A stretch of DNA of 64,000 nucleotides from NCBI RefSeq assembly GCF_900091625.1, contig NZ_FMIC01000002.1, forward strand, positions 7,192,001-7,256,000. The letters are read 5' to 3'. Both the position numbers and the translations under genes were made by a program. The notes under the pieces were generated by a model that worked only from the letters and a program-made list of their open reading frames with translations, made no database searches and had not been told where the DNA came from. The stretch's first letter is position 1. Every line of letters starts with the position of its first letter. This document shows, in pieces, positions 24,891 to 33,364 of the stretch. The DNA is from Micromonospora peucetia. GTDB taxonomy: Bacteria; Actinomycetota; Actinomycetes; Mycobacteriales; Micromonosporaceae.

Positions 24891-25521
24891 CCCCCTCGGG
24901 CGCGAGGCGCGGGCGACACGGTGGGTGGCGGGGCTGATGGCGCTGCTGGGCGTCGGCCTGCTCGGCTGGGTGGCGGTGCCGGTCGCACGGCAGCGGCTGG
25001 CGCCGCCCGCGCCGATCGCGTCGTTCGGGGTGGCCGGGACGGCGGCCGGCTGCGATCCGGAGCTGACCGACCCGGTGTCGGGCAAGGGGGTACACGTCGG
25101 GCGTGGGGCGCGCGTCGCCTACCTGACGGTGCCGCCGTCGTCCGGGCCGCACTACGAGCTGCCCGCGCCGATGCGCCGGTTCTATCTCAGCGGTGACCGG
25201 CCCCCGGTGGAGGTGCTGGTGCACAACCTGGAGCACGGCTACACGGTGGTCTGGTACTCGGACGACCTGCCGGCGCCCCAGGTGGAGGCCCTGCGCGGCC
25301 TGGCCGCGAGGCTCGGCGCCGACGAGCGGACCGCCAAGTTCGTCGCCGCGCCGTGGGACGAGGCCTACGGCCGGTTCCCGCCGGGGCGCCGCGTCGGCAT
25401 CAGCCGCTGGGGCGCCACCGCCGGCTACCGCCTGCTGTGCGAATCGGTCAGCGGCGCCGTCATCGAACGTTTCCTCGCCGCCCACCCGCCGACCGACTCG
25501 CCCGAACCGGAGGGGGCGTGA
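24883..25521 (+). CDS. membrane-anchored DUF3105 protein
   Basis: 212 aa; the ATG at 24883 overlaps the lanD end by 8 nt, so it belongs to the operon. One N-terminal transmembrane segment (about residues 16-33, VAGLMALLGVGLLGWVAV) followed by an extracytoplasmic DUF3105 domain with its conserved PPSSGPHY and VHNLEHGYTVVWY motifs, rich in His. Its function is unknown. As the last gene of a lanthipeptide operon with no LanFEG or LanI homologue it is a candidate for immunity or a late step outside the membrane; this is inference. Confidence 0.8.
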   Translation: MADPLGREARATRWVAGLMALLGVGLLGWVAVPVARQRLAPPAPIASFGVAGTAAGCDPELTDPVSGKGVHVGRGARVAYLTVPPSSGPHYELPAPMRRFYLSGDRPPVEVLVHNLEHGYTVVWYSDDLPAPQVEALRGLAARLGADERTAKFVAAPWDEAYGRFPPGRRVGISRWGATAGYRLLCESVSGAVIERFLAAHPPTDSPEPEGA

Positions 25522-25572
25522 CACCACGGCGTCCCACGCGCGAGCCCGGCCCGGTGCGCCCTCCGCCTCCGG

Positions 25573-27201
25573 TCAGCCCACCTTGGGTACGGCCCGGGAG
25601 ATGATCGCGGTGAAATCGACACCGCGGGGCAGCGTGCCGTACGCCTGGCCGTGGTCGCCGCCGAGCCGGGAGACGCAGAAGGCGTCGGCGACGGCGGGGT
25701 GGCCGTGCCGCACCAGCAGCGAGCCCTGAAGAACCAGGGCGAGCCGTTCGACGACGCGGCGGGCCCGCAGTTCGAGGTCGTCCTGGTCGGACAGGTCGGC
25801 CCGCACCTGGCGTACGGCGGCGTCGAGTCGCGCGTCGGTGCCGGCGGCGGCGGTCACCTCGGCCTGGAACGCCGCCATGACCTCGGGTTCCCGGGTGAGG
25901 GCGCGCAACACGTCCAGCGCGGCGACGTTGCCGGAACCCTCCCAGATCGAGTTCAGCGGGGACTCGCGGAACAGCCTCGGCAGGCCCGACTCCTCGACGT
26001 AGCCGTTGCCGCCCAGGCATTCGAGGGCCTCGGCGGCGTGTCCCGGCCAGCGCTTGCAGACCCAGTACTTGCCGACGGCGAGGGCGAGCCGCTTGAACGC
26101 GGTCTCGCCGGCGTCGCCGCGCGCGGACCGGTCGGTGGCTCCGGCGAGCCGCATCATGAGCACGGTGGCGGCCTCGGACTCGACCGCAAGGTCGGCGAGC
26201 ACGTTGCGCATCAGGGGCTGGTCGACGAGGTACCGGCCGAATGCCTGCCGGTGGGCGGCGTGGTGGGCAGCGGTGATCACGCCCTGGCGCATCCCGGCCG
26301 CCGCGCCGATGACGCAGTCCAGGCGGGTGAGGTTGACCATGTCGATGATGGTGCGCACGCCACGCCCCTCGTCCCCGACCCGCCAGGCGACCGCGTGCTC
26401 GTACTCGACCTCGGCCGAGGCGTTGGACCGGTTGCCGAGCTTGTCCTTGAGGCGCATCAGCCGCATCGGGTTGCGCGTGCCGTCCGGCAGGACGCGCGGG
26501 ACGAGGAAGCAGGTGAGCCCGCCCGGCGCCTGGGCGAGGGTGAGGAAGACGTCGCACATCGGCGCCGACGTGAACCACTTGTGCCCGAGGAGCCGGTAGG
26601 TGCCGTCCGGCTCGGGGTGGGCGGTGGTGGTGTTGGCGCGTACGTCCGAGCCGCCCTGCTTCTCCGTCATCGACATGCCGGCCAGCAGTCCCCGCTTGGC
26701 CAACGGCGGGCGCAGCCCGAAGTCGTACGTGGTGGCGGTGAGCAGCGGCTCGTACGTCGCGGCCAACTCCGGGGCGTGCCGCAGCGCCGGCACGGCGGCG
26801 TAGGTCATCGAGATCGGGCAGCCGTGACCGGCGTCCGGACGCCAGGTGTAGAACTTGGCCGCCCGCGCGACGTGGGCGCCCGGCCGGTCGTCCGCCCACG
26901 GCGCGGCGTGCAGGCCGTGGGTGACCGCGACCCGCATCAGCTCGTGCCAGGCGGGGTGGAACTCCACCTCGTCGATGCGGCGGCCGTGCCGGTCGTGGGT
27001 GCGCAGGACCGGCGGGTGTTCGTTGGCCAGCCGCCCGTGGTCGATCGCCGGCTCGGCGCCGCCGAGCCGGCCGAGCTCGTGCAACTCGGCGGCGGCCCAG
27101 CCGGCGCCCTCGCGTTCGAGCCCGTCGAGCAGTGCCGGGTCGTCCGCCGCGTCGTAGCCGGCCAGCGGGGGAACCTGGTTGAAGACCTCGTGCGTCGTCA
27201 C
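25573..27201 (-). CDS. aidB: AidB-like acyl-CoA dehydrogenase family protein
   Basis: 542 aa, the length of E. coli AidB (about 541) rather than of ordinary acyl-CoA dehydrogenases. AidB features: GMSMTEKQGGSDVRANTT, GHKWFTSAPMCDVFLTLAQA, LGGNGYVEESGLPRLFRESP followed by LNSIWEGSGNV. AidB protects DNA from some alkylating agents and binds DNA and FAD. GTG at 27201 overlaps the TetR gene stop by 4 nt, so the two form an operon under the palindromic operator at 27799-27826. Confidence 0.9.
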   Translation of the reverse strand: MTTHEVFNQVPPLAGYDAADDPALLDGLEREGAGWAAAELHELGRLGGAEPAIDHGRLANEHPPVLRTHDRHGRRIDEVEFHPAWHELMRVAVTHGLHAAPWADDRPGAHVARAAKFYTWRPDAGHGCPISMTYAAVPALRHAPELAATYEPLLTATTYDFGLRPPLAKRGLLAGMSMTEKQGGSDVRANTTTAHPEPDGTYRLLGHKWFTSAPMCDVFLTLAQAPGGLTCFLVPRVLPDGTRNPMRLMRLKDKLGNRSNASAEVEYEHAVAWRVGDEGRGVRTIIDMVNLTRLDCVIGAAAGMRQGVITAAHHAAHRQAFGRYLVDQPLMRNVLADLAVESEAATVLMMRLAGATDRSARGDAGETAFKRLALAVGKYWVCKRWPGHAAEALECLGGNGYVEESGLPRLFRESPLNSIWEGSGNVAALDVLRALTREPEVMAAFQAEVTAAAGTDARLDAAVRQVRADLSDQDDLELRARRVVERLALVLQGSLLVRHGHPAVADAFCVSRLGGDHGQAYGTLPRGVDFTAIISRAVPKVG

Positions 27202-27797
27202 GGCGACACTCCCAACGCGCGGTGGAGAAACGTGATCAGGTGGGCGTTGGTGTCCGGGCCGGCGACCCCGGCGGCCAGGGGGCCGACCATGGCCTCGGCC
27301 AGGGCGCCGACCAACGCGGTGGCGGTCAGCTCGGGATCCTGCGGGGGAAGCTCGCCGCTCGCCACCCCCTCCGCGACGTGACCGGCGATCAGCTCGGCGT
27401 ACGCCCGGCGGAAGACGAGCCGCTCGGCGTCGACCGCCGGATCGGCCGGCTCGGCGAGCAGCGCGTACGCCAGTCGTGGGGACCGCAGCGCCCGGCCGGA
27501 GAACGTCTCGACGATGGTGGACACCCGTTCGGCGACGGTGGTCTCCAGCGCCGCCGCACGGGCGACCGCGTCCACCTCGCGCTGCGAGGCCGTGCGGAAC
27601 ACCTCGGCGACCAGGTCTGCCTTGGTGGGGAAATGCCGGTAGACGCTGCCGGTCGCCAGCCTGGCCCGCTCGGCGACGGCGACGACGGAGCAGCCGGCGT
27701 ACCCGTGCTCGGCCATGAGCTCCAGCGCGGCGGCGATGATCCGCTCCCGGGAGGCGCTCAGCCGGGCCTTCACGCGATCGGTGCTCCGGTAGACCAC
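27198..27797 (-). CDS. TetR-family regulator (autoregulated, with aidB)
   Basis: 199 aa. N-terminal helix-turn-helix (RIIAAALELMAEHGYAGCSV then ARLATGSVYRHFPTKADLV), C-terminal ligand domain. GTG start at 27797 lies 1 nt from a perfect inverted repeat, the probable binding site, so it is likely to repress its own operon, which includes the AidB-like gene. No other target is evident nearby. Confidence 0.9.
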   Translation of the reverse strand: MVYRSTDRVKARLSASRERIIAAALELMAEHGYAGCSVVAVAERARLATGSVYRHFPTKADLVAEVFRTASQREVDAVARAAALETTVAERVSTIVETFSGRALRSPRLAYALLAEPADPAVDAERLVFRRAYAELIAGHVAEGVASGELPPQDPELTATALVGALAEAMVGPLAAGVAGPDTNAHLITFLHRALGVSP

Positions 27798-27798
27798 G

Positions 27799-27826
27799 CA
27801 AGGATTGAACCATCATTCAATCCTTG
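27799..27826. promoter_or_regulatory. TetR operator, perfect inverted repeat
   Basis: Arms CAAGGATTGAA (27799-27809) and TTCAATCCTTG (27816-27826), 11 of 11 matching, 6-nt spacer, directly before the TetR start codon. Confidence 0.8.
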
Positions 27827-27983
27827 CCGGCAAGACATCGTCGTACGAGCCGTCAGGGCTTGGCGCCGCTTCGGTTACTCAGCCGGCGCCTGTCCCGGGT
27901 GCTCCGCCATGCCGCCGGGTGATCCGCGCCCGGTGGGGCGGTGGTGCTCGCCGGGCCGGCCGGCGGGCGAAAGCGTCTCGTAC

Positions 27984-28080
27984 GACGCTGTCGAGCTGAG
28001 TCGTCTGCGACATCAGGCGGTCTGGGCCGCTGTGGCACCAGACGGCGGTGAATCGTCTGCGACATCAGCTCGACAGCGTC
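27984..28080. repeat. composite inverted/direct repeat
   Basis: GACGCTGTCGAGCTGA (27984-27999) is perfectly complementary to TCAGCTCGACAGCGTC (28065-28080). Between them TCGTCTGCGACATCAG occurs twice in direct orientation (28001-28016, 28053-28068), and GTCTGG/CCAGAC pair in the centre. It may be a remnant of a small mobile element or a recombination product. The remainder of 27827-28117 has no gene I can support. Confidence 0.6.
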
Positions 28081-28117
28081 CCGCGTGCGGATCCCCCACC
28101 GGCCGACACCGAGCAGA

Positions 28118-28149
28118 AAGGCCACCTCCCGGTCTCGGAAGGTGGCCTT
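28118..28149 (-). terminator. Rho-independent-type terminator
   Basis: AAGGCCACCT (28118-28127) and AGGTGGCCTT (28140-28149), perfect 10-bp stem with a 12-nt loop; on the minus strand it is followed by TTTCTG. It lies 52 nt after the stop of the secreted protein gene. Confidence 0.75.
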
Positions 28150-28201
28150 CGAACTGCGTTGGCGACACGTGGATCCGCAGGCGGACCAGGATGGTAGTGG
28201 G

Positions 28202-28642
28202 TCAGCAGCCCTGGCGTCGGCTGAAGATCTGGTGGCGCTGGCCGGCCCAACCGATGTAGCCGACCGCCTCGACGCAGTAGTTCGCCGTGCCGGTGACGCC
28301 GACCGGGCCGGCGTGGTAGCTGAAGTCACCCGAATCGGTGTCCGCGGCACCCGAGCGCGTGCAGTGCGCGCCCTCACCGGAACGCTCCGCGCAGCGGTAG
28401 ATCTGCACGAAGGTGGGCGCCGACTTTCCGTAGGCCGCGCCGCGGTGGTAGAAGCACGCGCTGTTGGTGCCCCCGTTACTGCTGTTGTAGTAGATCACCA
28501 GTTCGCCGAAACCTGACGACTGCACCTGGCTGTAGATGATCGTGCCCGAGCAGGAGCCGGCCGCCTGAGCGGCAGGCGCGCCGACCGTCATGACCGTCGC
28601 GGCGGTCACCAGCGCCATCAGCATCGAGAACACTCTTCTCAT
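28202..28642 (-). CDS. small secreted cysteine-rich protein, possibly SapA-like
   Basis: 146 aa from ATG at 28642. Signal peptide MRRVFSMLMALVTAATVM with cleavage after AQAA. The mature part (about 115 aa) has even Cys spacing (SCSG, ACFYH, IYRC, HCTR, NYCVE, QGC), probably disulfide-paired, and aromatic beta-strand text such as GELVIYYNSSNGG. The layout (tyrosine-rich strand with YNSSNG, then YAGPV-like HAGPVGVTG, then CVEAVGYIGW) resembles streptomycete spore-associated protein A, but the resemblance is weak and from memory. Its own terminator follows. Confidence 0.65.
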   Translation of the reverse strand: MRRVFSMLMALVTAATVMTVGAPAAQAAGSCSGTIIYSQVQSSGFGELVIYYNSSNGGTNSACFYHRGAAYGKSAPTFVQIYRCAERSGEGAHCTRSGAADTDSGDFSYHAGPVGVTGTANYCVEAVGYIGWAGQRHQIFSRRQGC

Positions 28643-28787
28643 GGTCACAAGATCCAATCCACACTCGACTGTCGTACGTTGTGGATCATGATCGCACGAC
28701 GTGGACCCTCACGCTCCCGCGCCCCGAGTTGGGCAGGCTGAGCTGCCACGGGACGTACACCCGACTCCCGCACGTCACGCGGCGGTC

Positions 28788-28816
28788 TTGACCGCCCGGC
28801 GGGCGGCGGGTCTACT
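28788..28816 (+). promoter_or_regulatory. promoter of the SLATT gene
   Basis: TTGACC (28788-28793), 17-nt spacer, TCTACT (28811-28816), then 7 nt to the GTG at 28824, implying a leaderless mRNA. Confidence 0.45.
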
Positions 28817-28823
28817 GGTGGCT

Positions 28824-29357
28824 GTGTTGGATCGCGGCTCAGGCCGAAAGCCGGAGGACACGACCGGGGGAAAGCCCCATCCCGGGTTCTCGGCAGAGGA
28901 ATACCTCGCCGAACGGCTCGCCCAGTACCAGTCCTGGTACGACAAGAAGGCAGTCAGGGCAAAGGCCACACACCTGCGGACGCGCACCGCTGCCGTCGTC
29001 GGCGGCTCGCTGGTCCCGGTGCTCGTCAACCTTGACTTTCCCTACGCGCAGGCAGTGACCACCGTGGTGAGTCTCGTCGTGGCCGGGGCCGTGTCGCTGG
29101 AGAGCGTGTTCCGCTATCGGGAGCAGTGGAAGAACTACCGGTCGACGGAGCAGACCCTCGGGCACGAACGGGTCTACTTCCTCACCCGGACCGGGATCTA
29201 TACCGGCATGGATGAAACAACGGCGTTCTCCACCCTGGTCGAGCGGGTGGAGGCGACGATCGCGAACGAGAACGCCGCGACCCTGAGCGTGATGACGCAG
29301 GTCGGCTTCGCCGGCGACGACGGGCAGGCAGCGGTCGAACACCGAGGCAACAGGTAG
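28824..29357 (+). CDS. SLATT-domain (DUF4231) two-helix membrane protein
   Basis: 177 aa from GTG at 28824, chosen from a -10 box 7 nt upstream. An amphipathic region (EEYLAERLAQYQSWYDKKAV) precedes two adjacent transmembrane helices (AAVVGGSLVPVLVNL and TTVVSLVVAGAVSLES), then a charged cytosolic helix REQWKNYRSTEQTLGHERV. This is the SLATT layout, a family proposed to act as pore-forming effectors in nucleotide-sensing defence systems. Here it is alone: no cyclase, SLOG or reverse transcriptase gene is next to it, so a defence role is only a family-level suggestion. Confidence 0.75.
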   Translation: MLDRGSGRKPEDTTGGKPHPGFSAEEYLAERLAQYQSWYDKKAVRAKATHLRTRTAAVVGGSLVPVLVNLDFPYAQAVTTVVSLVVAGAVSLESVFRYREQWKNYRSTEQTLGHERVYFLTRTGIYTGMDETTAFSTLVERVEATIANENAATLSVMTQVGFAGDDGQAAVEHRGNR

Positions 29358-29398
29358 CAGAACGCCCGTGCCCAGGCGTCCGACCGGTACGGGAGCCG

Positions 29399-30409
29399 TC
29401 AGGCGATGACCGGAAGACGCCGCGCTGCCGGGGGAACCTCGTTGATGCACGCCACCGGATGCCCGGCAGCGCGCCGGACCAGGGCGGGTTGCTCCTCGGC
29501 GCAGGCGTCGATGGCCTGCCAGCAGCGGGTCCGGAACCGGCAGCCGCTGGGCGGGTTCACCGGACTGGGTGGGTCGCCCCGGAGCAGGATCTGCTCACGC
29601 TCGTGGTGCGGGTCCGGCACCGGCGCGGCGGACAGCAACGCCTTGGTGTACGGATGTGCCGGGCGGTCGAATATCTCCGCCACGGTGCCGGTCTCCACCA
29701 CCTTGCCGAGGTACATGACGGCGACCCGGTGCGAGATGTGCCGCACGACGGACAGATCGTGGGCGATGAACACGTACGCCAGACCGAGGTCCCGTTGCAA
29801 CCGCCGGAGCAGGTTGATCACCTGCGCCTGGACCGACACGTCGAGCGCCGACACCGGCTCGTCACAGACCACCACCTCGGGCTGCAACGCCAGGGCACGG
29901 GCGATGCCGATCCGCTGCCGCTGGCCGCCGGAGAACTGGTGCGGGTAGCGGTTGACGTTCTCGGGGTTGAGTCCGACGGTCTCCAGCAGCTCCTGGACCC
30001 GCCGCCGGCGCCGGTCGGCGGTGCCCAGCTCGCCGTGCACGGCGAACGGCTCGGCGATGATCTGGCCGATCGTCATCCTCGGGTCGAGCGACGAGTACGG
30101 GTCCTGGAAGACGATCTGGATACGCCGTCGCAGGTCACGCAACTCCCTACCGCGCAGCCCGGCGATGTCGGTCCCCCGGTAGTGGATCTGCCCGCCGGTC
30201 GGCTGGTCCAGCCGGGTCAGCAGCTTGGCGAGGGTGGACTTGCCGCAGCCGGACTCACCGACGATGCCCAGCGTCTCACCGGCCCGGAGCTGGAACGAGA
30301 CGCCGTCGACGGCCTTGACCACACCCGCCGCCCGTTTGACCAGGTTCCCCCGCCGGAGGGGGAAGTGCCTGGTCAGCCCGTCGACATCGAGCAGCACATC
30401 GGGGGTCAT
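29399..30409 (-). CDS. oppF: oligopeptide/dipeptide ABC transporter ATPase (OppF type)
   Basis: 336 aa from ATG at 30409 (the longer frame is shadow of the next gene). Walker [10 protein letters not shown], signature FSGGQRQR, Walker [13 protein letters not shown], His loop FIAHDLS; C-terminal oligopeptide-transporter extension with four cysteines ([14 protein letters not shown] ... VACIN) that in this family can bind an iron-sulfur cluster. Its start overlaps the end of the aspartoacylase-like gene by 4 nt. It pairs with the ATPase half of the fused protein encoded at 31406-33364. Confidence 0.92.
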   Translation of the reverse strand: MTPDVLLDVDGLTRHFPLRRGNLVKRAAGVVKAVDGVSFQLRAGETLGIVGESGCGKSTLAKLLTRLDQPTGGQIHYRGTDIAGLRGRELRDLRRRIQIVFQDPYSSLDPRMTIGQIIAEPFAVHGELGTADRRRRRVQELLETVGLNPENVNRYPHQFSGGQRQRIGIARALALQPEVVVCDEPVSALDVSVQAQVINLLRRLQRDLGLAYVFIAHDLSVVRHISHRVAVMYLGKVVETGTVAEIFDRPAHPYTKALLSAAPVPDPHHEREQILLRGDPPSPVNPPSGCRFRTRCWQAIDACAEEQPALVRRAAGHPVACINEVPPAARRLPVIA

Positions 30410-31401
30410 GCCGCGCTCCCCCGGGGGCGGCCGATGACGAACCCGAAGTTGTACGGATGCACCGGATGGCTGCGCGGAACCGACAGCAGGATCCCGTCGC
30501 CGGGCGACCGGTACTCCTCGATGACGGTGAGGTCGACCGGGGAGATCAGCCGGCCGAGCAGCTCTCCCCCGGTGGTGGCGGTCAGCAGCCGGTCCTCGGT
30601 GATCTCGGGTACCAACATGCCGCCGTGCCCGGGCCGCAGGTCCCAGGCGACCTCGACGTCGGTGACCGGCCGGGGCGGTGCCGGCTCGTCGAGCATGCCC
30701 AGATGGGCCATCACCCGGCGGACGCCGTCGACGTTCCGGGCGATCCAGTCGTTCTCGCTGCGCGAGCCGAAGCCGAGGCCGCCGACCTCGATGCCGATGG
30801 CGGACACCCCGGCGGCACTGGCCGCGTCGAACACCGAGTTCGGGAACGCGACCGCGGCGTCCTCGCCCTGGATGTACGGCATACCGAAGGCGACGGCCAG
30901 CTCCCGGCTGGCGGCCGACAGCGGGCCGGTCGCGTCGTAGAGCACGACGCCCCAGGTGGTGCCCCACGGGCCGGGGTGGAAGTCCAGCAGGTGGGTGGAG
31001 CGGTCGACGATCTGTTCGACGAGCACCTGGCCGGTCCGTCCGGTGATCGACTCGGTGTCGCGCAGGATCGCCTTGTTCATGTTGACGAAGCCGACCTGCT
31101 GGATGTCGTTGGAGTAGCGGGTGACGGTCCGCAGGGCGTACGGGTTGGCGGCCGGCACGACCACCAGGGTGCCGCGCAGCGTCGCCGGGTCGGTGCCGGC
31201 CAGCACCGCGCGCAGCACCGCGTGCGAGAACCACTCGTTGCCGTGCACCCCGGAGATCAGGGTGAGCGTCGGCCCGTCGGCGGTGCCCGTCAGCACGTGG
31301 GCGTGGATGGCCAGTTCCGAGCCGTCCAGATCGGTCAGTACGGGGAACCGGAGGATCTGGCGTTCCCCGGCACGGGTTCGCAGCGGTACACGGGAGGTCA
31401 T
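30406..31401 (-). CDS. succinylglutamate desuccinylase/aspartoacylase (M14-like) family enzyme
   Basis: 331 aa from ATG at 31401. Zinc-hydrolase features: [20 protein letters not shown] (His and Glu ligands) and DFHPGPWG with the third His. These enzymes remove acyl groups from acyl-amino acids or cleave amides. Placement inside a peptide-transporter operon, overlapping oppF, suggests it acts on the imported compound, perhaps an N-acyl or amide-linked amino-acid derivative. The substrate is unknown. Confidence 0.85.
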   Translation of the reverse strand: MTSRVPLRTRAGERQILRFPVLTDLDGSELAIHAHVLTGTADGPTLTLISGVHGNEWFSHAVLRAVLAGTDPATLRGTLVVVPAANPYALRTVTRYSNDIQQVGFVNMNKAILRDTESITGRTGQVLVEQIVDRSTHLLDFHPGPWGTTWGVVLYDATGPLSAASRELAVAFGMPYIQGEDAAVAFPNSVFDAASAAGVSAIGIEVGGLGFGSRSENDWIARNVDGVRRVMAHLGMLDEPAPPRPVTDVEVAWDLRPGHGGMLVPEITEDRLLTATTGGELLGRLISPVDLTVIEEYRSPGDGILLSVPRSHPVHPYNFGFVIGRPRGSAA

Positions 31402-31405
31402 GTCG

Positions 31406-33364
31406 TCACGGCCTTTCGGGGATGGACGAGGTGGTGGTCTCCGGCAGGGCATCGCCGGGTGGGGGCAGGAGCAGGCACGCCGCCAGGTGGCCGACGGTCA
31501 CCGGGACGAGGTTCGGCACGGCGGTCGAGCAGTCGGGCGTACGGAGCCCGCAGCGGGGGGCGAACGCGCATCCGGCCGGCAGTGCGGTCATGCTCGGCGG
31601 TGAGCCGGGGATCGCCCACAGCTCCTCGTCGGCGGGCCGGTCGAGGCGGGGCACGGAGCCCAGCAGACCCTGGGTGTAGGGCATCGAGGGGTTGTCGAAC
31701 ACGTCGGCGGCGGTGCCGACCTCGACGAGGCGGCCGGCGTACATCACCGCGATCCGGTCGGCGATCTCGGCCACGATCCCGAGGTCGTGGGTGATCATCA
31801 GGATCGCCGCGCCGGTACGCTCCCGGACGGCCCGCAGCGCGGCGAGCACCTGGGCCTGGACGGTGACGTCCAGGGCGGTCGTGGGCTCGTCGGCGATGAT
31901 CAGATCCGGGTCGTTGGCGATGGCCATCGCGATCACCACCCGCTGGCGCATGCCGCCGGAGAACTGGTGCGGGTAGTCGCCGAGCCGGTTGCGGGCGTCC
32001 GGGATCCCGACGGTGTCCAGCAGCTCCACGGCACGGGCCCGGGCGGCGGCCCGGGAGCAGCCCTGGTGTACGCGGACGGCCTCGGCGACCTGGTCACCGA
32101 TGGTGTGCACCGGGCTCAGCGAGGACATCGGGTCCTGGAACACCATGGCGATCCGGCTGCCTCGCAGCCGCCGGAACTGCGGCTCGGCCAGTCCGACGAG
32201 TTCCTGGCCGGCGAAGTGGACCGAGCCGCTGACGGTGGCGGTGGGCGGCAGCAACCCCATCAGCGCCGCGGCGCTGACGGACTTGCCCGAGCCGGACTCG
32301 CCGACCAGGCCGACGACTTCGCCACGGCGCAGGTCCAGGTCGAGGTGGCGGACCGCGGGCACGTCGCCGCCGTCGGCGGCGAACACCACCCGCAGGTCGC
32401 GGACCGACAGCAGCACGTCGTCGGGTACCGCGTCGGTACGGGCCGCCGGCTGGGCCAGGTACCGGCGGCGGCGCGGGCCCCTGGTCTGGGTCGGGTCGAG
32501 GGCGTCGCGCAGCCCGTCTCCGACGAAGTTGATGGACAGGGCGATGAGCAGGATGACCAGGCCCGGGAAGTAGAACAGCCAGGGCCGGGTGGCGACGGCG
32601 GACTGCGCGTTGGCCACCAGCAGGCCGAGGGAGGTGTCCGGCGGCTGGACACCGAAGCCGATGAACGACAGCGCGGTCTCGGCGAGGATCGCGGTGGCGA
32701 CCAGGATGGTCACCGACACGATGATCGGGGCGGCCACGTTGGGCAGGACGTGCCGCAGCATGATCCGGACATCGGACGAGCCCAGCGCCCGGGCGGCGGA
32801 GATGAACTCGCGTTCCCGCAGGCCGAGTACGACACCACGGACGACCCGGGCGACGCTGGTCCACATCAGCGCGGCGAGTACGGCCGCGATGAGCATCCAT
32901 CCGCCGCCGCTGCCGGCGAAGTTGTGCCCGAGTACGGCGGCGACCGCAATCGTCGGCACAGTGAGGAAAAGGTCCACCAGCCGCATCAGCAGTGCGTCGG
33001 TGCGACCACGGTAGTAGCCGGCCACGATGCCGATCACGGTGCCGACCACCGCCGCGCCGAACGCCACGGTGAGCGCGATAAGCAGTGACTGCTGGGTACC
33101 GCGCATCACCTGGGCGAGCAGGTCGTGGCCGAGCGAGTCGGTGCCCAGCGGGTGGGCTCCCGACGGCGGCTGCGAGTTGTCGGGTGTGATGTCGTCGTGA
33201 CCGTAGCGCCACAGCAACGGGCCGACGAACGCGAACAACGCGACGAGCACGAGGACCACCAGCGCGGCCGCGGCGAGCCGGTGCCGGCGGAACCGGGCGA
33301 GGACACCGCGCCATGGACCGGGCGCGGCGACGGGTGCGGACACCGGTGGCGATTCAACGGACAC
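31406..33364 (-). CDS. oppCD: fused ABC permease (OppC) and ATPase (OppD)
   Basis: 652 aa, two proteins in one chain. Residues 1-290: OppC-type permease with N-terminal cytosolic tail, GAHPLGTDSLGHDLLAQVMRG, six membrane helices and the EAA loop ARALGSSDVRIMLRHVLPN. Residues 310-650: OppD-type ATPase with Walker A GESGSGKS, signature FSGGMRQRV, Walker B LIIADEPTTALD and ITHDLG. Such fusions occur in some actinobacteria and fix the 1:1 ratio. ATG at 33364 lies inside the end of the oppB gene (11-nt overlap). Confidence 0.92.
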   Translation of the reverse strand: MSVESPPVSAPVAAPGPWRGVLARFRRHRLAAAALVVLVLVALFAFVGPLLWRYGHDDITPDNSQPPSGAHPLGTDSLGHDLLAQVMRGTQQSLLIALTVAFGAAVVGTVIGIVAGYYRGRTDALLMRLVDLFLTVPTIAVAAVLGHNFAGSGGGWMLIAAVLAALMWTSVARVVRGVVLGLREREFISAARALGSSDVRIMLRHVLPNVAAPIIVSVTILVATAILAETALSFIGFGVQPPDTSLGLLVANAQSAVATRPWLFYFPGLVILLIALSINFVGDGLRDALDPTQTRGPRRRRYLAQPAARTDAVPDDVLLSVRDLRVVFAADGGDVPAVRHLDLDLRRGEVVGLVGESGSGKSVSAAALMGLLPPTATVSGSVHFAGQELVGLAEPQFRRLRGSRIAMVFQDPMSSLSPVHTIGDQVAEAVRVHQGCSRAAARARAVELLDTVGIPDARNRLGDYPHQFSGGMRQRVVIAMAIANDPDLIIADEPTTALDVTVQAQVLAALRAVRERTGAAILMITHDLGIVAEIADRIAVMYAGRLVEVGTAADVFDNPSMPYTQGLLGSVPRLDRPADEELWAIPGSPPSMTALPAGCAFAPRCGLRTPDCSTAVPNLVPVTVGHLAACLLLPPPGDALPETTTSSIPERP

